A stretch of DNA of 64,000 nt from Oscillospiraceae bacterium (GTDB lineage Bacteria; Bacillota; Clostridia; Oscillospirales; Ruminococcaceae), in NCBI GenBank assembly GCA_025757845.1, contig CP107211.1:2666001-2730000 (forward strand), read 5' to 3'. Positions 38,074 to 45,728 of this stretch are shown piece after piece (within the stretch, counting starts at the first letter, position 1; the number at the start of each line of letters is the position of its first letter). The notes below the pieces were generated by a model that worked only from the letters and a program-made list of their open reading frames with translations, did no database searches and was not told the DNA's origin. Position numbers and translations under genes: made by a program.

Positions 38074-38685
38074 TTACCTCCTGCCTGCCATGCCGCGCAG
38101 GGCCAGCTTGATGATCTCTTCCACGGGCAAGGTCGCGTCGATCTTGGAAATGGCCAGCGCCGCCTCGCTCTGGCTGTAGCCCAGCGATACCAGCGCTGCA
38201 ATGGCCTGTGCCGAACTCTGGGAGGCCGGTGCGTCGGACGCAGCACCGGCCACATCCTCCAGCGAGATGCCGTCCACAAAGCCCTTGGCCACCTTGTCCT
38301 TCAGTTCCAGCACGATGCGCTGGGCCAGCTTGGGGCCAACGCCGGAGGCCGCCTTGAACGCCTTGTGATCCCCGGCCGAAATGGCCAGCGCCACCCGCTG
38401 CGGCTCCATCACGCTGAGGATGGCCAGCCCCACCTTGGGGCCCACGCCGGACACGGCGGTGAGCATCTCAAAGCAGGCCTGCTGCTCCTCGGTGGCAAAA
38501 CCGTACAGGCTCACGTCGTTTTCGGTCACACTCATCACGGTGTAGAGGGTGGCTTCCTTGCCCACACCGGGCAGGGCCCCCGCCACACTGGCCGGGCACT
38601 GGGCATAGTAGCCCACGCCGCCGCAGCTGAGCACCACCGCACTCATGCTTTTTTTTACGATTTTTCCAGTCAGACAGTAGATCAT
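38074..38685 (-). CDS. ruvA: Holliday junction DNA-binding protein RuvA
   Basis: Tetrameric Holliday-junction binder, 203 residues. It has an N-terminal OB fold (MIYCLTGKIV...), two helix-hairpin-helix motifs (VSGVGPKVGLAIL and ASGVGPKLAQRIV), an acidic linker and a C-terminal RuvB-binding three-helix domain. It is the middle gene of ruvC-ruvA-ruvB. Confidence 0.96.
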   Translation of the reverse strand: MIYCLTGKIVKKSMSAVVLSCGGVGYYAQCPASVAGALPGVGKEATLYTVMSVTENDVSLYGFATEEQQACFEMLTAVSGVGPKVGLAILSVMEPQRVALAISAGDHKAFKAASGVGPKLAQRIVLELKDKVAKGFVDGISLEDVAGAASDAPASQSSAQAIAALVSLGYSQSEAALAISKIDATLPVEEIIKLALRGMAGRR

Positions 38686-38695
38686 GGATCACACC

Positions 38696-39208
38696 TCAGA
38701 TCGGCCCGGCCACACGGCGGGTAAAACGATTCAGCTGATTGCCGTTGGTATGGCAGAACGTAATGGCCATGGCCAAAGCGTCGGCGGTGTCGTCGGGCTT
38801 TGGCACAGCCGGCAGGCTCAGCAGCATGCGGGTCATCTCCTGCACCTGCTTTTTGACCGCCTTGCCGTACCCGGTGACCGCCTGCTTGACCTGCATGGGG
38901 GTGTACTCGTAGATGGGCAGCCCCGCCTGCGCCGCCGCCAGCAGGATCACCCCGCGGGCCTCGGCCACGCCGATGACGGTGGTCTGGTTGTGCTGATAGA
39001 ACAGCTTTTCGATGGCCAGCACCTCCGGCTTCGTCCGCTCGATGACCACCTTGACACCGGTGTACACCTCGTCCAGGCGGCGCTCAAAGGGTACGCCCGC
39101 GTCGGTGCATACGGCACCAAAATCCACCGGCGCAAACCGGTTGCCCACATAATCCACCACGCCCCAGCCCACGATGGCGTAGCCGGGGTCGATGCCCAAA
39201 ACTCTCAT
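38696..39208 (-). CDS. ruvC: Holliday junction resolvase RuvC
   Basis: Endonuclease cutting four-way junctions, 170 residues. The catalytic acidic residues are visible as Asp7 in GIDPG, Glu in AIEKLFYQ (about 66), and Asp residues in KPDDTADALAMA (about 137-143). It is the first gene of the ruvCAB operon, under a strong promoter at 39240-39268. Confidence 0.96.
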   Translation of the reverse strand: MRVLGIDPGYAIVGWGVVDYVGNRFAPVDFGAVCTDAGVPFERRLDEVYTGVKVVIERTKPEVLAIEKLFYQHNQTTVIGVAEARGVILLAAAQAGLPIYEYTPMQVKQAVTGYGKAVKKQVQEMTRMLLSLPAVPKPDDTADALAMAITFCHTNGNQLNRFTRRVAGPI

Positions 39209-39239
39209 TCTGCGATACCTTTCCTATTATAATCAGTTT

Positions 39240-39268
39240 ATTATACCACACCCATAGGTTGGGAGCAA
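39240..39268 (-). promoter_or_regulatory. ruvCAB promoter
   Basis: Minus-strand -35 TTGCTC (39268-39263), 17-base spacer ending TGG, and -10 TATAAT (39245-39240): a near-consensus promoter with an extended -10. No LexA-type site was recognised. Confidence 0.7.
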
Positions 39269-39370
39269 CCGGAAACCTGTCGCTCCGGCCGCCAAAATGT
39301 GCGCATCCGCGTCCAAAAGCCGCCCAAGCCCGGCAGTTTCAAAAAACTTTTACAATTTTTGAAAAAAGGC

Positions 39371-39402
39371 TTGCTTTTTTTGCGCAGGTATGGTAATATA
39401 AT
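39371..39402 (+). promoter_or_regulatory. tRNA-Val promoter
   Basis: -35 TTGCTT (39371-39376) is followed after 17 bases by TAATAT and after 20 by TATAAT (39397-39402), about 30 bases before the tRNA. Confidence 0.55.
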
Positions 39403-39430
39403 CAAGCTGATTTCGGCAAAAACAGAATAT

Positions 39431-39506
39431 GGACGGTTAGCTCAGCTGGTAGAGCATCTGCTTGACGTGCAGGAGGTCACAGGTTCGAGTCCTGTACCGT
39501 CCACCA
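39431..39506 (+). tRNA. tRNA-Val (GAC)
   Basis: 76-nt cloverleaf with encoded CCA. Acceptor GGACGGT/ACCGTCC, D-arm TTAGCTCAGCTGGTAGAGC, anticodon GAC in TTGACGT, and T-arm ACAGGTTCGAGTCCTGT. It marks the end of the ordinary core region. Confidence 0.97.
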
Positions 39507-39514
39507 TACAGTTC

Positions 39515-39561
39515 GTACTCGAACCCGATTCTTTATGAAAAAGGGTTCGGGTACGTTTTTT
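39515..39561 (+). terminator. tRNA-Val terminator
   Basis: GTACTCGAACCC pairs with GGGTTCGGGTAC (one mismatch) around a 16-base loop, followed by GTTTTTT. Confidence 0.7.
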
Positions 39562-39985
39562 GTTTACGGGAGGTTCGCGGTTGCGGAGTGTAACGAAGCA
39601 ATGAAAGCCCCAGTGGGGCTTTCAAGCGACAGAACGGTCTTGCGCAGCAAGATGGAGGGGCCTCGCCCCGACAAGTTCCTGCGGAGGCACTACTCAGAAC
39701 GGTAAGCAAGAACGAGCAAAGGCAGGGTATCACCATGGCGGTGGTGCCCTGCCTTTTACGTTTGTCCCTCCTATATGCGTGTTTCGGGTCAATCGCTGCG
39801 TACGTCCGTACACAGCCCGTACGCACGTACGCAGGAAAATGAGCAAGTTCTGGCATATAGGGGTGGTCTTTCGGTTGGCAGTATGATATACTCGGCTCAA
39901 CATAATAGTTGTAGACAAATGCAATTTTGAAAGTGTATCAATCGTATCTTAAATAAACGCACCATCTAAAAAGGAGGTCTTAGCT
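39562..39985. other. intergenic stretch after tRNA-Val
   Basis: No gene seen. It contains a strong hairpin terminator-like element at 39718-39757 (AAAGGCAGGG...CCCTGCCTTTT with an inner CACC/GGTG stem). There is also an AAAGCCCC/GGGGCTTT hairpin near 39603-39620 and a cluster of CGTACG-type repeats at 39799-39834. Confidence 0.5.
39884..39892 (+). promoter_or_regulatory. extended -10 promoter of the islet
   Basis: TGATATACT (TGn plus TATACT), about 94 bases before the first islet gene. Confidence 0.4.
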
Positions 39986-40369
39986 ATGAAAAAAGCATCG
40001 AGCATTTGGGTTCGCAGAGGTGTTTTGATTCACCGCTTGCATGGTCAAGGGTTGGCATTAGCTCTCCTATTAAAGCAAAAGCCGATGTCTGCTCCGCAAA
40101 TTTGCTCATCCCTTTTGGAAAAGGAAATTCACGTTGACCGAAAGAAGATTGGGAAACTTTTGGCAGACCTTGAATGGTGGGGAATTGTTTCTAACGAGAA
40201 TGGTATATACAGCTGTCAGTGTGCTGCGTTGGATGGTTTCCAAGAGAACTATAATGAAAGCCAACTGATTGATTTGATTGGGCTGACTCAAAACACTGTA
40301 AATGGCCAGTCTTTTTACAGTTCTGTGCCTCCAATGAGTGTTAGTTCTCGTGGGCCTAGCGGGGCATGA
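39986..40369 (+). CDS. small protein with probable winged-helix domain
   Basis: 127 residues after a strong AAGGAGGT site. Residues about 18-75 (LHGQGLALALLLKQKPMSAPQI..., then KIGKLLADLEWWGIVSNENGIY) have the helix-helix-wing pattern of a winged-helix DNA-binding domain. The C-terminal 50 residues are unrecognised and end in a Ser/Pro-rich tail. Its codon and base use are AT-richer than in the core genes. Possibly the regulator of the following acetyltransferase gene. Name-level function unknown. Confidence 0.6.
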   Translation: MKKASSIWVRRGVLIHRLHGQGLALALLLKQKPMSAPQICSSLLEKEIHVDRKKIGKLLADLEWWGIVSNENGIYSCQCAALDGFQENYNESQLIDLIGLTQNTVNGQSFYSSVPPMSVSSRGPSGA

Positions 40370-40519
40370 TTTTCGGATAGTAAACAGCAGGGTTTGAGGC
40401 AGGCACGCCCCAACAAGAAGCGGTCCCAAAGGGGCATAACATTTTCAAGAATTGAAAATCTGCGGCCACGGGACGGTTCTTGCCCTTTGCAGTTTCCATC
40501 GGTGTTATAATCGCCGTCC

Positions 40520-40548
40520 TTGAAAATTCGCCGTATTTCCGTTATACT
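40520..40548 (+). promoter_or_regulatory. promoter of the GNAT gene
   Basis: -35 TTGAAA (40520-40525), 17-base spacer and -10 TATACT (40543-40548), 22 bases before the start codon. A second TATAAT lies at 40506-40511. Confidence 0.65.
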
Positions 40549-40569
40549 ATAAGAAAAAGAGGTGATAGG

Positions 40570-41082
40570 ATGTTTCTGCAATACTATGTGACCGAATCAA
40601 CCACCGGAAATCGGGTCAATATTGAAATCAATGCAGCCACCAAAACTGACCTGGATGCAACACGGAACGGCTGGCAGACAGTCTGGAACACAGATTTCAT
40701 CCTTGACCCTCAAAAGGAAAAGTATGCAGCCAAAACCGAAGATGGTGAGATCATCGCGCTGGGAGCCTATCGTGTCCGGAAAGGAAGCGTTGCCGTTTAC
40801 ATTGCCTATATTGAGAGCCAGCCAGAAAGCAACCCAACTTTAGTGGAACACAAAAAATATTCCGGCATCGGCAAAGCTATGATTGCGTTCGGCATACAGC
40901 TTTCTATTGATGCAAGCTGCAATGGCGTCGTAGTGTTTGAAGCAAAGACCGATGATCTGGAACAGCACTATATCCGTGATTTTGGTGCAAGGCCAGTCGC
41001 ATCTCTGTATCCAGATGGCCCGAAAACCTTTATGATTGCAGATGAAGCCGCGAAAAACATCTTTTCTTCTTACCTTTTCTGA
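40570..41082 (+). CDS. GNAT-family N-acetyltransferase-like protein
   Basis: 170 residues with a GNAT-like core: beta strands around IIALGAYRVRKGSVAVYIAYIESQPESN, then YSGIGKAMIAFGIQLS, which resembles the acetyl-CoA pyrophosphate loop (Q/RxxGxG/A; here SGIGKA, about 101-106), and a C-terminal VVVFEAKTDDLEQHYIRDFGARPV segment. The frame opens at 40480, but GAGGTG precedes the ATG at 40570. Substrate unknown. A small gene follows 19 bases later, so the pair may be co-expressed. Confidence 0.65.
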   Translation: MFLQYYVTESTTGNRVNIEINAATKTDLDATRNGWQTVWNTDFILDPQKEKYAAKTEDGEIIALGAYRVRKGSVAVYIAYIESQPESNPTLVEHKKYSGIGKAMIAFGIQLSIDASCNGVVVFEAKTDDLEQHYIRDFGARPVASLYPDGPKTFMIADEAAKNIFSSYLF

Positions 41083-41101
41083 AATTGAAGGAGGAAACCG
41101 T

Positions 41102-41347
41102 ATGAAAGAGTATAACAAAGATTTGGATATCGTCTTTTCTCCAATGTCCGATGAAACGATGTCGTGGCTGGACGAATTGTTTTCAACATGCAAACGCTTC
41201 GGTGTGGATTATTACAACGCTTCCGAAAAAGACCGTGTCTTTGTGGAAGCTGTTGCTCGAAAGAACTATGGTTTGAAACAGGCATCTGCCAACGGAAAAG
41301 CCGCTTCTACCGTGGAGCCGTTCTTTGGGATTCACCGGGCTGTATAA
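41102..41347 (+). CDS. hypothetical 81-residue protein downstream of GNAT gene
   Basis: MKEYNKDLDIVFSPMSDETMSWLDEL... with GGAGG before the ATG at 41102. It is acidic in the first half, with a helical middle (CKRFGVDYYNASEKDRVFVEAVARKNYG). No family was recognised. It is coupled in position to the GNAT gene and ends with the terminator at 41388. Confidence 0.55.
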   Translation: MKEYNKDLDIVFSPMSDETMSWLDELFSTCKRFGVDYYNASEKDRVFVEAVARKNYGLKQASANGKAASTVEPFFGIHRAV

Positions 41348-41387
41348 GGTTTTCGGGTTCGAGTGCTGTGGAGAATGCTCCACCATG

Positions 41388-41418
41388 ATCCCCAGACCAT
41401 TCGGTCTGGGGATTTTTT
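41388..41418 (+). terminator. terminator after the islet genes
   Basis: ATCCCCAGACC/GGTCTGGGGAT stem with a 4-base loop and a T6 tract. A smaller GTGGAG/CTCCAC hairpin lies just before it at 41368-41383. Confidence 0.8.
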
Positions 41419-41502
41419 GTGGTGGGCGGTACAGGACTTGCACACGGTCCGGCCTGCCGTTCCGGTCGTCGTGCCTCCCAGTTCAGCAGGAAAAAGAGCA
41501 AT

Positions 41503-41532
41503 AAAAAAGCAGTTCTGCCGAAGCAGAACTGC
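41503..41532 (-). terminator. rpsI terminator
   Basis: On the minus strand, GC-AGTTCTGC-TTCG-GCAGAACT-GC is followed by TTTTTT, 23 bases after the rpsI stop codon. It shows that the short rpsI tail is the native chromosomal end. Confidence 0.8.
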
Positions 41533-41554
41533 CAGGTTTGCGATACGGGGTAAA

Positions 41555-41602
41555 TCAGCGCTTGCTGAACTGGGGTGCACGACGTGCAGCCTTCAGACCG
41601 TA
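41555..41602 (-). pseudogene. rpsI: 3' tail of rpsI (ribosomal protein S9), ICE attachment site
   Basis: The minus strand encodes YGLKAARRAPQFSKR and a stop. This is the universally conserved C-terminus of ribosomal protein S9, whose final Lys-Arg contacts P-site tRNA. In frame, the codons immediately before Tyr are CAG and a TAG stop, so no further rpsI sequence is present. It is followed by a terminator. The integrase gene begins 86 bases away. The arrangement fits integration of the ICE into the rpsI 3' end, with the displaced original 3' end left here and the restored gene at the far junction, outside the window. Confidence 0.85.
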
Positions 41603-41687
41603 CTGCTATCGTTTTAGCGCCGTTTTCCCTTGATTCTACGGGCTTTTTTGAGGTCGCAACCCTTGGTTGTCCTACCCCTTAACCCAA

Positions 41688-42911
41688 TCAATCGCAAGCG
41701 TTCTCCGCAAGGTCAGATGGGTGAAGTGCCTGGTTCACCACATCGAAAAGTTCGTCAGGCTTATTATACTTGACCTTTGCATAAATGTCCATAGTTGTTT
41801 TGCTATTTTCATGTCCGGCAAGATACTGAACCGTCTTGGGATCAGCGCCTGCATAGAGCAAATTTGTGATGTAGGTGTGCCGGAGCTGGTGGGGTGTCAC
41901 TTCAAAATCAAGGGTGTAGACGATCCTTGGGTTGTTTTTCTGGCGGGTTCCCAGGGTCGGCTTTACCGTGTACTTGATGCTCTGCCCGTTCACATATTTA
42001 TAATAGGTGCGCTCCTTGGTGGAACGGACAACAATGTACTGCCACACTCGCTTGAACTGTGAGTAGGACAAGGGTTGTCCCTCGCTGTCGGCAATCACAT
42101 AATCGGACTTGGAGGCAGCCTTCGCTTCCCGCAGGCAGTCGGCCAGGCACTTGGGAATGGGAATGTCTCTCCGAGCCGCCTTGGTCTTTAGAACCGTAGA
42201 GACCACCGGGCGATTGTGTTCCGCTCGCCATGCTCGCCGCACTGAGATGTACGGAGTGGGAACATCCAGGAATACACAGTCCCATTGGAGGGCAAGGGCT
42301 TCTTCCCGGCGCAGGCCAGCGTATAAGCCGATCATTACAAAGAGGTATGGCGGCAACCCTTTGATGGTCTCCAGAAGCACCGCTACCTGCTGGTCGCTCA
42401 GCGCATCCTTCTTCTGTGCTGGCTTCCCGCCCTTGCCCGATATTCCCGCACAGGGGTTATCTTCAAGGAGCTGGCTGCGCTCAGCAGAATAGAAAACACA
42501 CTTGATGAGCATATTCACTTTGTTATACAGGCCCTCGGACTTCTTGGACAGTGGCACCAACGCCAACCGAATGTCGTCAGCCGTTACTTCCTCCATATAC
42601 ATATCGCCCATTGGCTTGATGACGTAGTTCCTCATGTTGGAAGTATATCCTTTCAGAGTGGCTGCCGAAACCTTTGCAGATTGCATCACCAGCCATTTCT
42701 CGCAATACTCTGCGACGGTCGGATGCTGCCGGTGAAAGAGAATCTCCTGCACTTGCCGTCTCGCCGCTAATTGCTTCTCGTAAAGTTCCTCACAAGTCGT
42801 TGCGTACAAGCTGACCTGTTTGCCATCGGCGTCCAGAATCCTTGTCCTGTAATACTGGATTCCTTTTCGCTCCACACTTGTATACTGGGGAATTGTTTTT
42901 TTCTTAGCCAT
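41688..42911 (-). CDS. int: tyrosine site-specific integrase 1 (Tn916 Int-like)
   Basis: 407 residues. It has an N-terminal arm-binding domain (about 10-55), a SAM-like core-binding domain (about 62-165) and a catalytic domain with Arg in AGLRREEALAL, Lys in VLKTKAARRD, HxxR in PHQLRHTY, His in LAGHENS and nucleophile Tyr in MDIYAK. All catalytic residues are intact. It is the gene nearest the rpsI junction. A paralogue lies directly upstream. It should excise and integrate the ICE. Confidence 0.93.
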   Translation of the reverse strand: MAKKKTIPQYTSVERKGIQYYRTRILDADGKQVSLYATTCEELYEKQLAARRQVQEILFHRQHPTVAEYCEKWLVMQSAKVSAATLKGYTSNMRNYVIKPMGDMYMEEVTADDIRLALVPLSKKSEGLYNKVNMLIKCVFYSAERSQLLEDNPCAGISGKGGKPAQKKDALSDQQVAVLLETIKGLPPYLFVMIGLYAGLRREEALALQWDCVFLDVPTPYISVRRAWRAEHNRPVVSTVLKTKAARRDIPIPKCLADCLREAKAASKSDYVIADSEGQPLSYSQFKRVWQYIVVRSTKERTYYKYVNGQSIKYTVKPTLGTRQKNNPRIVYTLDFEVTPHQLRHTYITNLLYAGADPKTVQYLAGHENSKTTMDIYAKVKYNKPDELFDVVNQALHPSDLAENACD

Positions 42912-43047
42912 AGATAATTTCCTTTCTTATGCGCAAATTGGTTCCTTCACTCCCTTTTTATCAGAAAGACCTGATTAAATCAAAGATGCGGATTGAGAAA
43001 AACAAAGAGCGAGGCGTCTTTGCCTCGCTCTTGCTGTATTCTCCGTT

Positions 43048-44268
43048 CTATGCCCACATGGCATCCCATTGGGAAAATGCGCCGCCCATCGCTTTGACAA
43101 CCTGATCCGGTTGGTTGTATTTGACTTTGGCGTAAATATCCATCGTGATTTTGCTGCTTTCGTGCCCTGCCAGGTACTGCACCGTTTTGGGGTCCACCGA
43201 AGAATGAATCAGGTTGGTTATGTAGGTGTGCCGGAGCTGGTGAGGTGTGACCTCGAAATCCAAGCTGTAAACACAGTGACCGTTGTTCCGGGCTTTCTCT
43301 CCCAGCTGCGGGTAGAGGATATACTTCACATATTTCCCGTCTACCAGCTTCCGGGCCACTCTCGGTTTGGCAGTCCGCGTCACAATATACTGCCACAGCC
43401 GCTTAAATTGTGTGTAGGACAGCGGATCGCCGCCCTGGTTTGCCACCACATAGTCCGAGGTAGACGTTTTCTTTGCCTCCCTCAAACACTCTGCCAGGCA
43501 GGTCGGAAGCGGAATATTCCGTTCTGCTGCTTTGGTTTTCAGTTCGGTGAGAATGACCGGGCGGTTGTGTTCCGTGTGCCATGCTCGCCGGACTGTCAGA
43601 TATGGTGCATCTGTGTCCAGATATACCGAATCCCATTGCAGAGCGAGGATTTCTTCTCGCCGCAAACCGGCATACAATCCCAGCATCACAAACACATAGG
43701 GTGGCAAATCCCGGATCGCGTCCAAAAGTTGCTCGACTTGTTCATCCGTCAATGCCTGTCGGTCCTCCTGTGGAACGCCGCCGCCCTTTGCGTTCAGATG
43801 GAGCGTCGGGTTCACCTCGATCACATGGCTTTCCTTCGCCGCCCGAAAGATGGATTTATAAAGGATTACCACGGACTTGTAGACCGATGCCGATTTTTTG
43901 GAAACCGGGACAAGGGCGAGCTGGATGTCATCCAGCTTTACATCTGCCATCCGCATCTCTCCCAGTTCCTTAATGATATGCCGCCTCACCTTGGAGGTGT
44001 AATCCGTCAAGGTGGTCTGCCGCACATGGACTGACTGCATCAGCAGCCATTTCTCACAGTATTCCGCTACCGTTGGCGATTTCCGATGAAACTGAGCATG
44101 GCCGATCTGCTCCAACGCCTCCGTTTCTTTGTCATACAGTTCTTCGGGGGTTTTTGCATAAAGGGCGACCCGCTTGCCATCAGCATCTTCGATTCGGGTT
44201 CTATAATACTCTACGCCATTCAACGTGACCGTGCTATAATCTGGAATTAGTCGTTTTCTTTTTGCCAA
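43048..44268 (-). CDS. tyrosine site-specific integrase 2 (Tn916 Int-like)
   Basis: 406 residues, about 60% identical by eye to integrase 1 over its whole length, with the same catalytic set (GLRREEILAL, PHQLRHTY, LAGHESS, MDIYAK). It starts at TTG 44268 after GAGAGG. The excisionase gene is directly upstream, so this copy may be the one paired with Xis. Two intact tandem integrases in one element are uncommon; they could be a duplication, a tandem insertion relic, or a two-recombinase unit. Confidence 0.92.
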   Translation of the reverse strand: MAKRKRLIPDYSTVTLNGVEYYRTRIEDADGKRVALYAKTPEELYDKETEALEQIGHAQFHRKSPTVAEYCEKWLLMQSVHVRQTTLTDYTSKVRRHIIKELGEMRMADVKLDDIQLALVPVSKKSASVYKSVVILYKSIFRAAKESHVIEVNPTLHLNAKGGGVPQEDRQALTDEQVEQLLDAIRDLPPYVFVMLGLYAGLRREEILALQWDSVYLDTDAPYLTVRRAWHTEHNRPVILTELKTKAAERNIPLPTCLAECLREAKKTSTSDYVVANQGGDPLSYTQFKRLWQYIVTRTAKPRVARKLVDGKYVKYILYPQLGEKARNNGHCVYSLDFEVTPHQLRHTYITNLIHSSVDPKTVQYLAGHESSKITMDIYAKVKYNQPDQVVKAMGGAFSQWDAMWA

Positions 44269-44351
44269 TACCGTTACCTCTCAAAATCATATTCAGCGCT
44301 GTACCTTTGTTTTACCAGACGCCTCTCATTCCGGCAAGGATACGGATTGGC

Positions 44352-44582
44352 TCATGCCCCGGCGCTACGCGCTTTGCGGTATGTGGCACACTTTTCCACC
44401 GGCTTTGCCCGATGCGTGAATTTTGCGATGTACTCCTGAAGGCTTGCGTCCGTAAAATAGACGCAGCCATTCTGCACATACTGAACATAGGAAATCAGGC
44501 CATTGTTGCGGGCTGTGTCCAGCGTTGCAATACTGATCCCCAGGATTTTGGCAGCTTCCTTCCTTGTAAATAGCTTTTCCAT
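44352..44582 (-). CDS. xis: excisionase (Tn916 Xis-like)
   Basis: 76-residue small basic protein with an N-terminal MerR/Xis-type winged helix (LFTRKEAAKILGISIATLDTARNNGL) and a basic tail. Such proteins bend DNA at ICE ends to direct integrase toward excision. The ATG at 44582 follows GGGAGAG; the frame opens upstream without an RBS. It precedes integrase 2 by 83 bases. Confidence 0.88.
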   Translation of the reverse strand: MEKLFTRKEAAKILGISIATLDTARNNGLISYVQYVQNGCVYFTDASLQEYIAKFTHRAKPVEKCATYRKARSAGA

Positions 44583-45200
44583 ATAATCTCTCCCTTCTTT
44601 GTCAAGGATATGGTTGTGGCTTTCAAAATCACATGAATACGCTGGCAGCCGAAACTGCCAGCGCATGGTATCTGATTTTGAACTGCTCTGCCTGCCAGCG
44701 GCTCAACGCTGAGGCAAGAATCACAGTGAAATCAATTTATAAGTACGCCACATTTGCCACGCATCCCTGACGCCGGGGACAGAACAGGCCGCCGCTGGCG
44801 CGGCTGTCATAACTCCGCAGCGTCGTTCGTAGCGTGCGCCGCAGGGTTCCCCCCAAGTCTTTGGCGGGCCGTGAGGAAGTATCTTTAAGCCCCCGCGCAG
44901 TCATCGCGCCGGATCTGCCACCATCCGGGTCACAGGGTCGTTGATCGCTCCGAAACAGCTTGTCCATCACCTCCTGGCTGCTCCATCTTCGCGGCGTCCT
45001 GCATTCGCTCATACGCGGGTTATGTACCTGTTCTGCCGTGTATTCAGTTATCAAAGAACAGCGAAAGGAAAACTCCTTCTTGATAACCATGACAAAAACA
45101 GGCGATTTGTCCTGTCTGTAATGCAATTTTTATGAAATTTTTTTGCCTTGCCGCCCCACAGGAGCTGCGGGAGGGTCAAGCGCATAGCAAGCACAATAAA
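44583..45200. other. long spacer between xis and the repressor gene
   Basis: About 600 bases without a convincing gene. The stretch 44740-45060 is GC-rich and structured, and carries a minus-strand open frame (44737-45126) lacking an RBS and any recognisable motif. It might hold a regulatory RNA or the long xis leader. It is flanked on the right by the operator region. Confidence 0.4.
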
Positions 45201-45295
45201 ATAGGTACTATCGTACCCAAAAGCGCCTTTTATAAGGTTCTTCCTGCGAGGAAATGGGCACGATAAAATATTATTAAGGAGACGATAGTACCTAT
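45201..45295 (+). promoter_or_regulatory. operator region of the ICE repressor
   Basis: ATAGGTACTATCGT (45201-45214) is the exact reverse complement of ACGATAGTACCTAT (45282-45295), which covers the ribosome site-to-start region of the Xre gene. Between them is a possible -10 (TAAAAT, 45264-45269). A third, 12-of-14 match lies at 46321-46334. Together these suggest autorepression by the Xre protein. Confidence 0.65.
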
Positions 45296-45668
45296 GGAAC
45301 TGATAAAAGAGTTGGGCCGAAGGATACAAAAAGCGCGTAAGGAAAAAGGACTGACACAACAGGAACTCGCAGATCTGAGCCACGTTTCTCTGAAGCACGT
45401 TCAAGGCTGCGAAAGAGGGGTGAAGAACCCTTCTTTTGAGGTTCTGCGTGCTTTTTGCAAAGTTTTGAATTTGTCCTTGGATTCCCTGATGAATCTCGAC
45501 CTGCCAGAAGATGAGCAAGCCGCCAACGATATGCGACAGCTCTACCTTTCGTGTCCTCCGGCTGCCAGAGAAGTGCTGTTAAACTCGACCCGCGCATTGA
45601 CTAATGAGCTAAAAGAGATGGTGCAGACGACCGGGGCAGAATCAGATAAGAATTTAGAGGATAAGTAA
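45294..45668 (+). CDS. Xre-family transcriptional repressor
   Basis: 124 residues: an HTH_3 domain at 5-60 (LGRRIQKARKEKGLTQQELADLSHVS) and a helical C-terminal part. It is the likely regulator of ICE excision and transfer, by analogy with the regulators of Tn916/Tn1549-like elements. AAGGAG precedes the ATG, and the operator repeat overlaps the start codon. It is divergent from xis/int. Confidence 0.88.
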   Translation: MELIKELGRRIQKARKEKGLTQQELADLSHVSLKHVQGCERGVKNPSFEVLRAFCKVLNLSLDSLMNLDLPEDEQAANDMRQLYLSCPPAAREVLLNSTRALTNELKEMVQTTGAESDKNLEDK

Positions 45669-45707
45669 GCCGGTGGAGGAATAAAAGTCCCCCACCGGCT
45701 TTCTTTT
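45668..45707. terminator. terminator between repressor and sigma gene
   Basis: AGCCGGTGG/CCACCGGCT hairpin with a TTCTTTTT exit. It is shared by the convergent repressor and sigma-factor genes. Confidence 0.75.
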
Positions 45708-45728
45708 TGCCGCTATGCGGCGGTCATG

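Noticed and set aside
41356..41386. tRNA-like 3' end (GGTTCGAGTGCTGT ... CTCCACCAT) resembling tRNA-Val, possible attachment repeat
   Set aside because: The T-arm does not pair and only two short blocks match; it folds better as a simple GTGGAG/CTCCAC hairpin before a terminator.
44737..45126. Minus-strand frame of 129 codons in the xis upstream spacer
   Set aside because: No ribosome site, no motif, and Arg/Ser-rich translation; kept only as part of the noncoding stretch.
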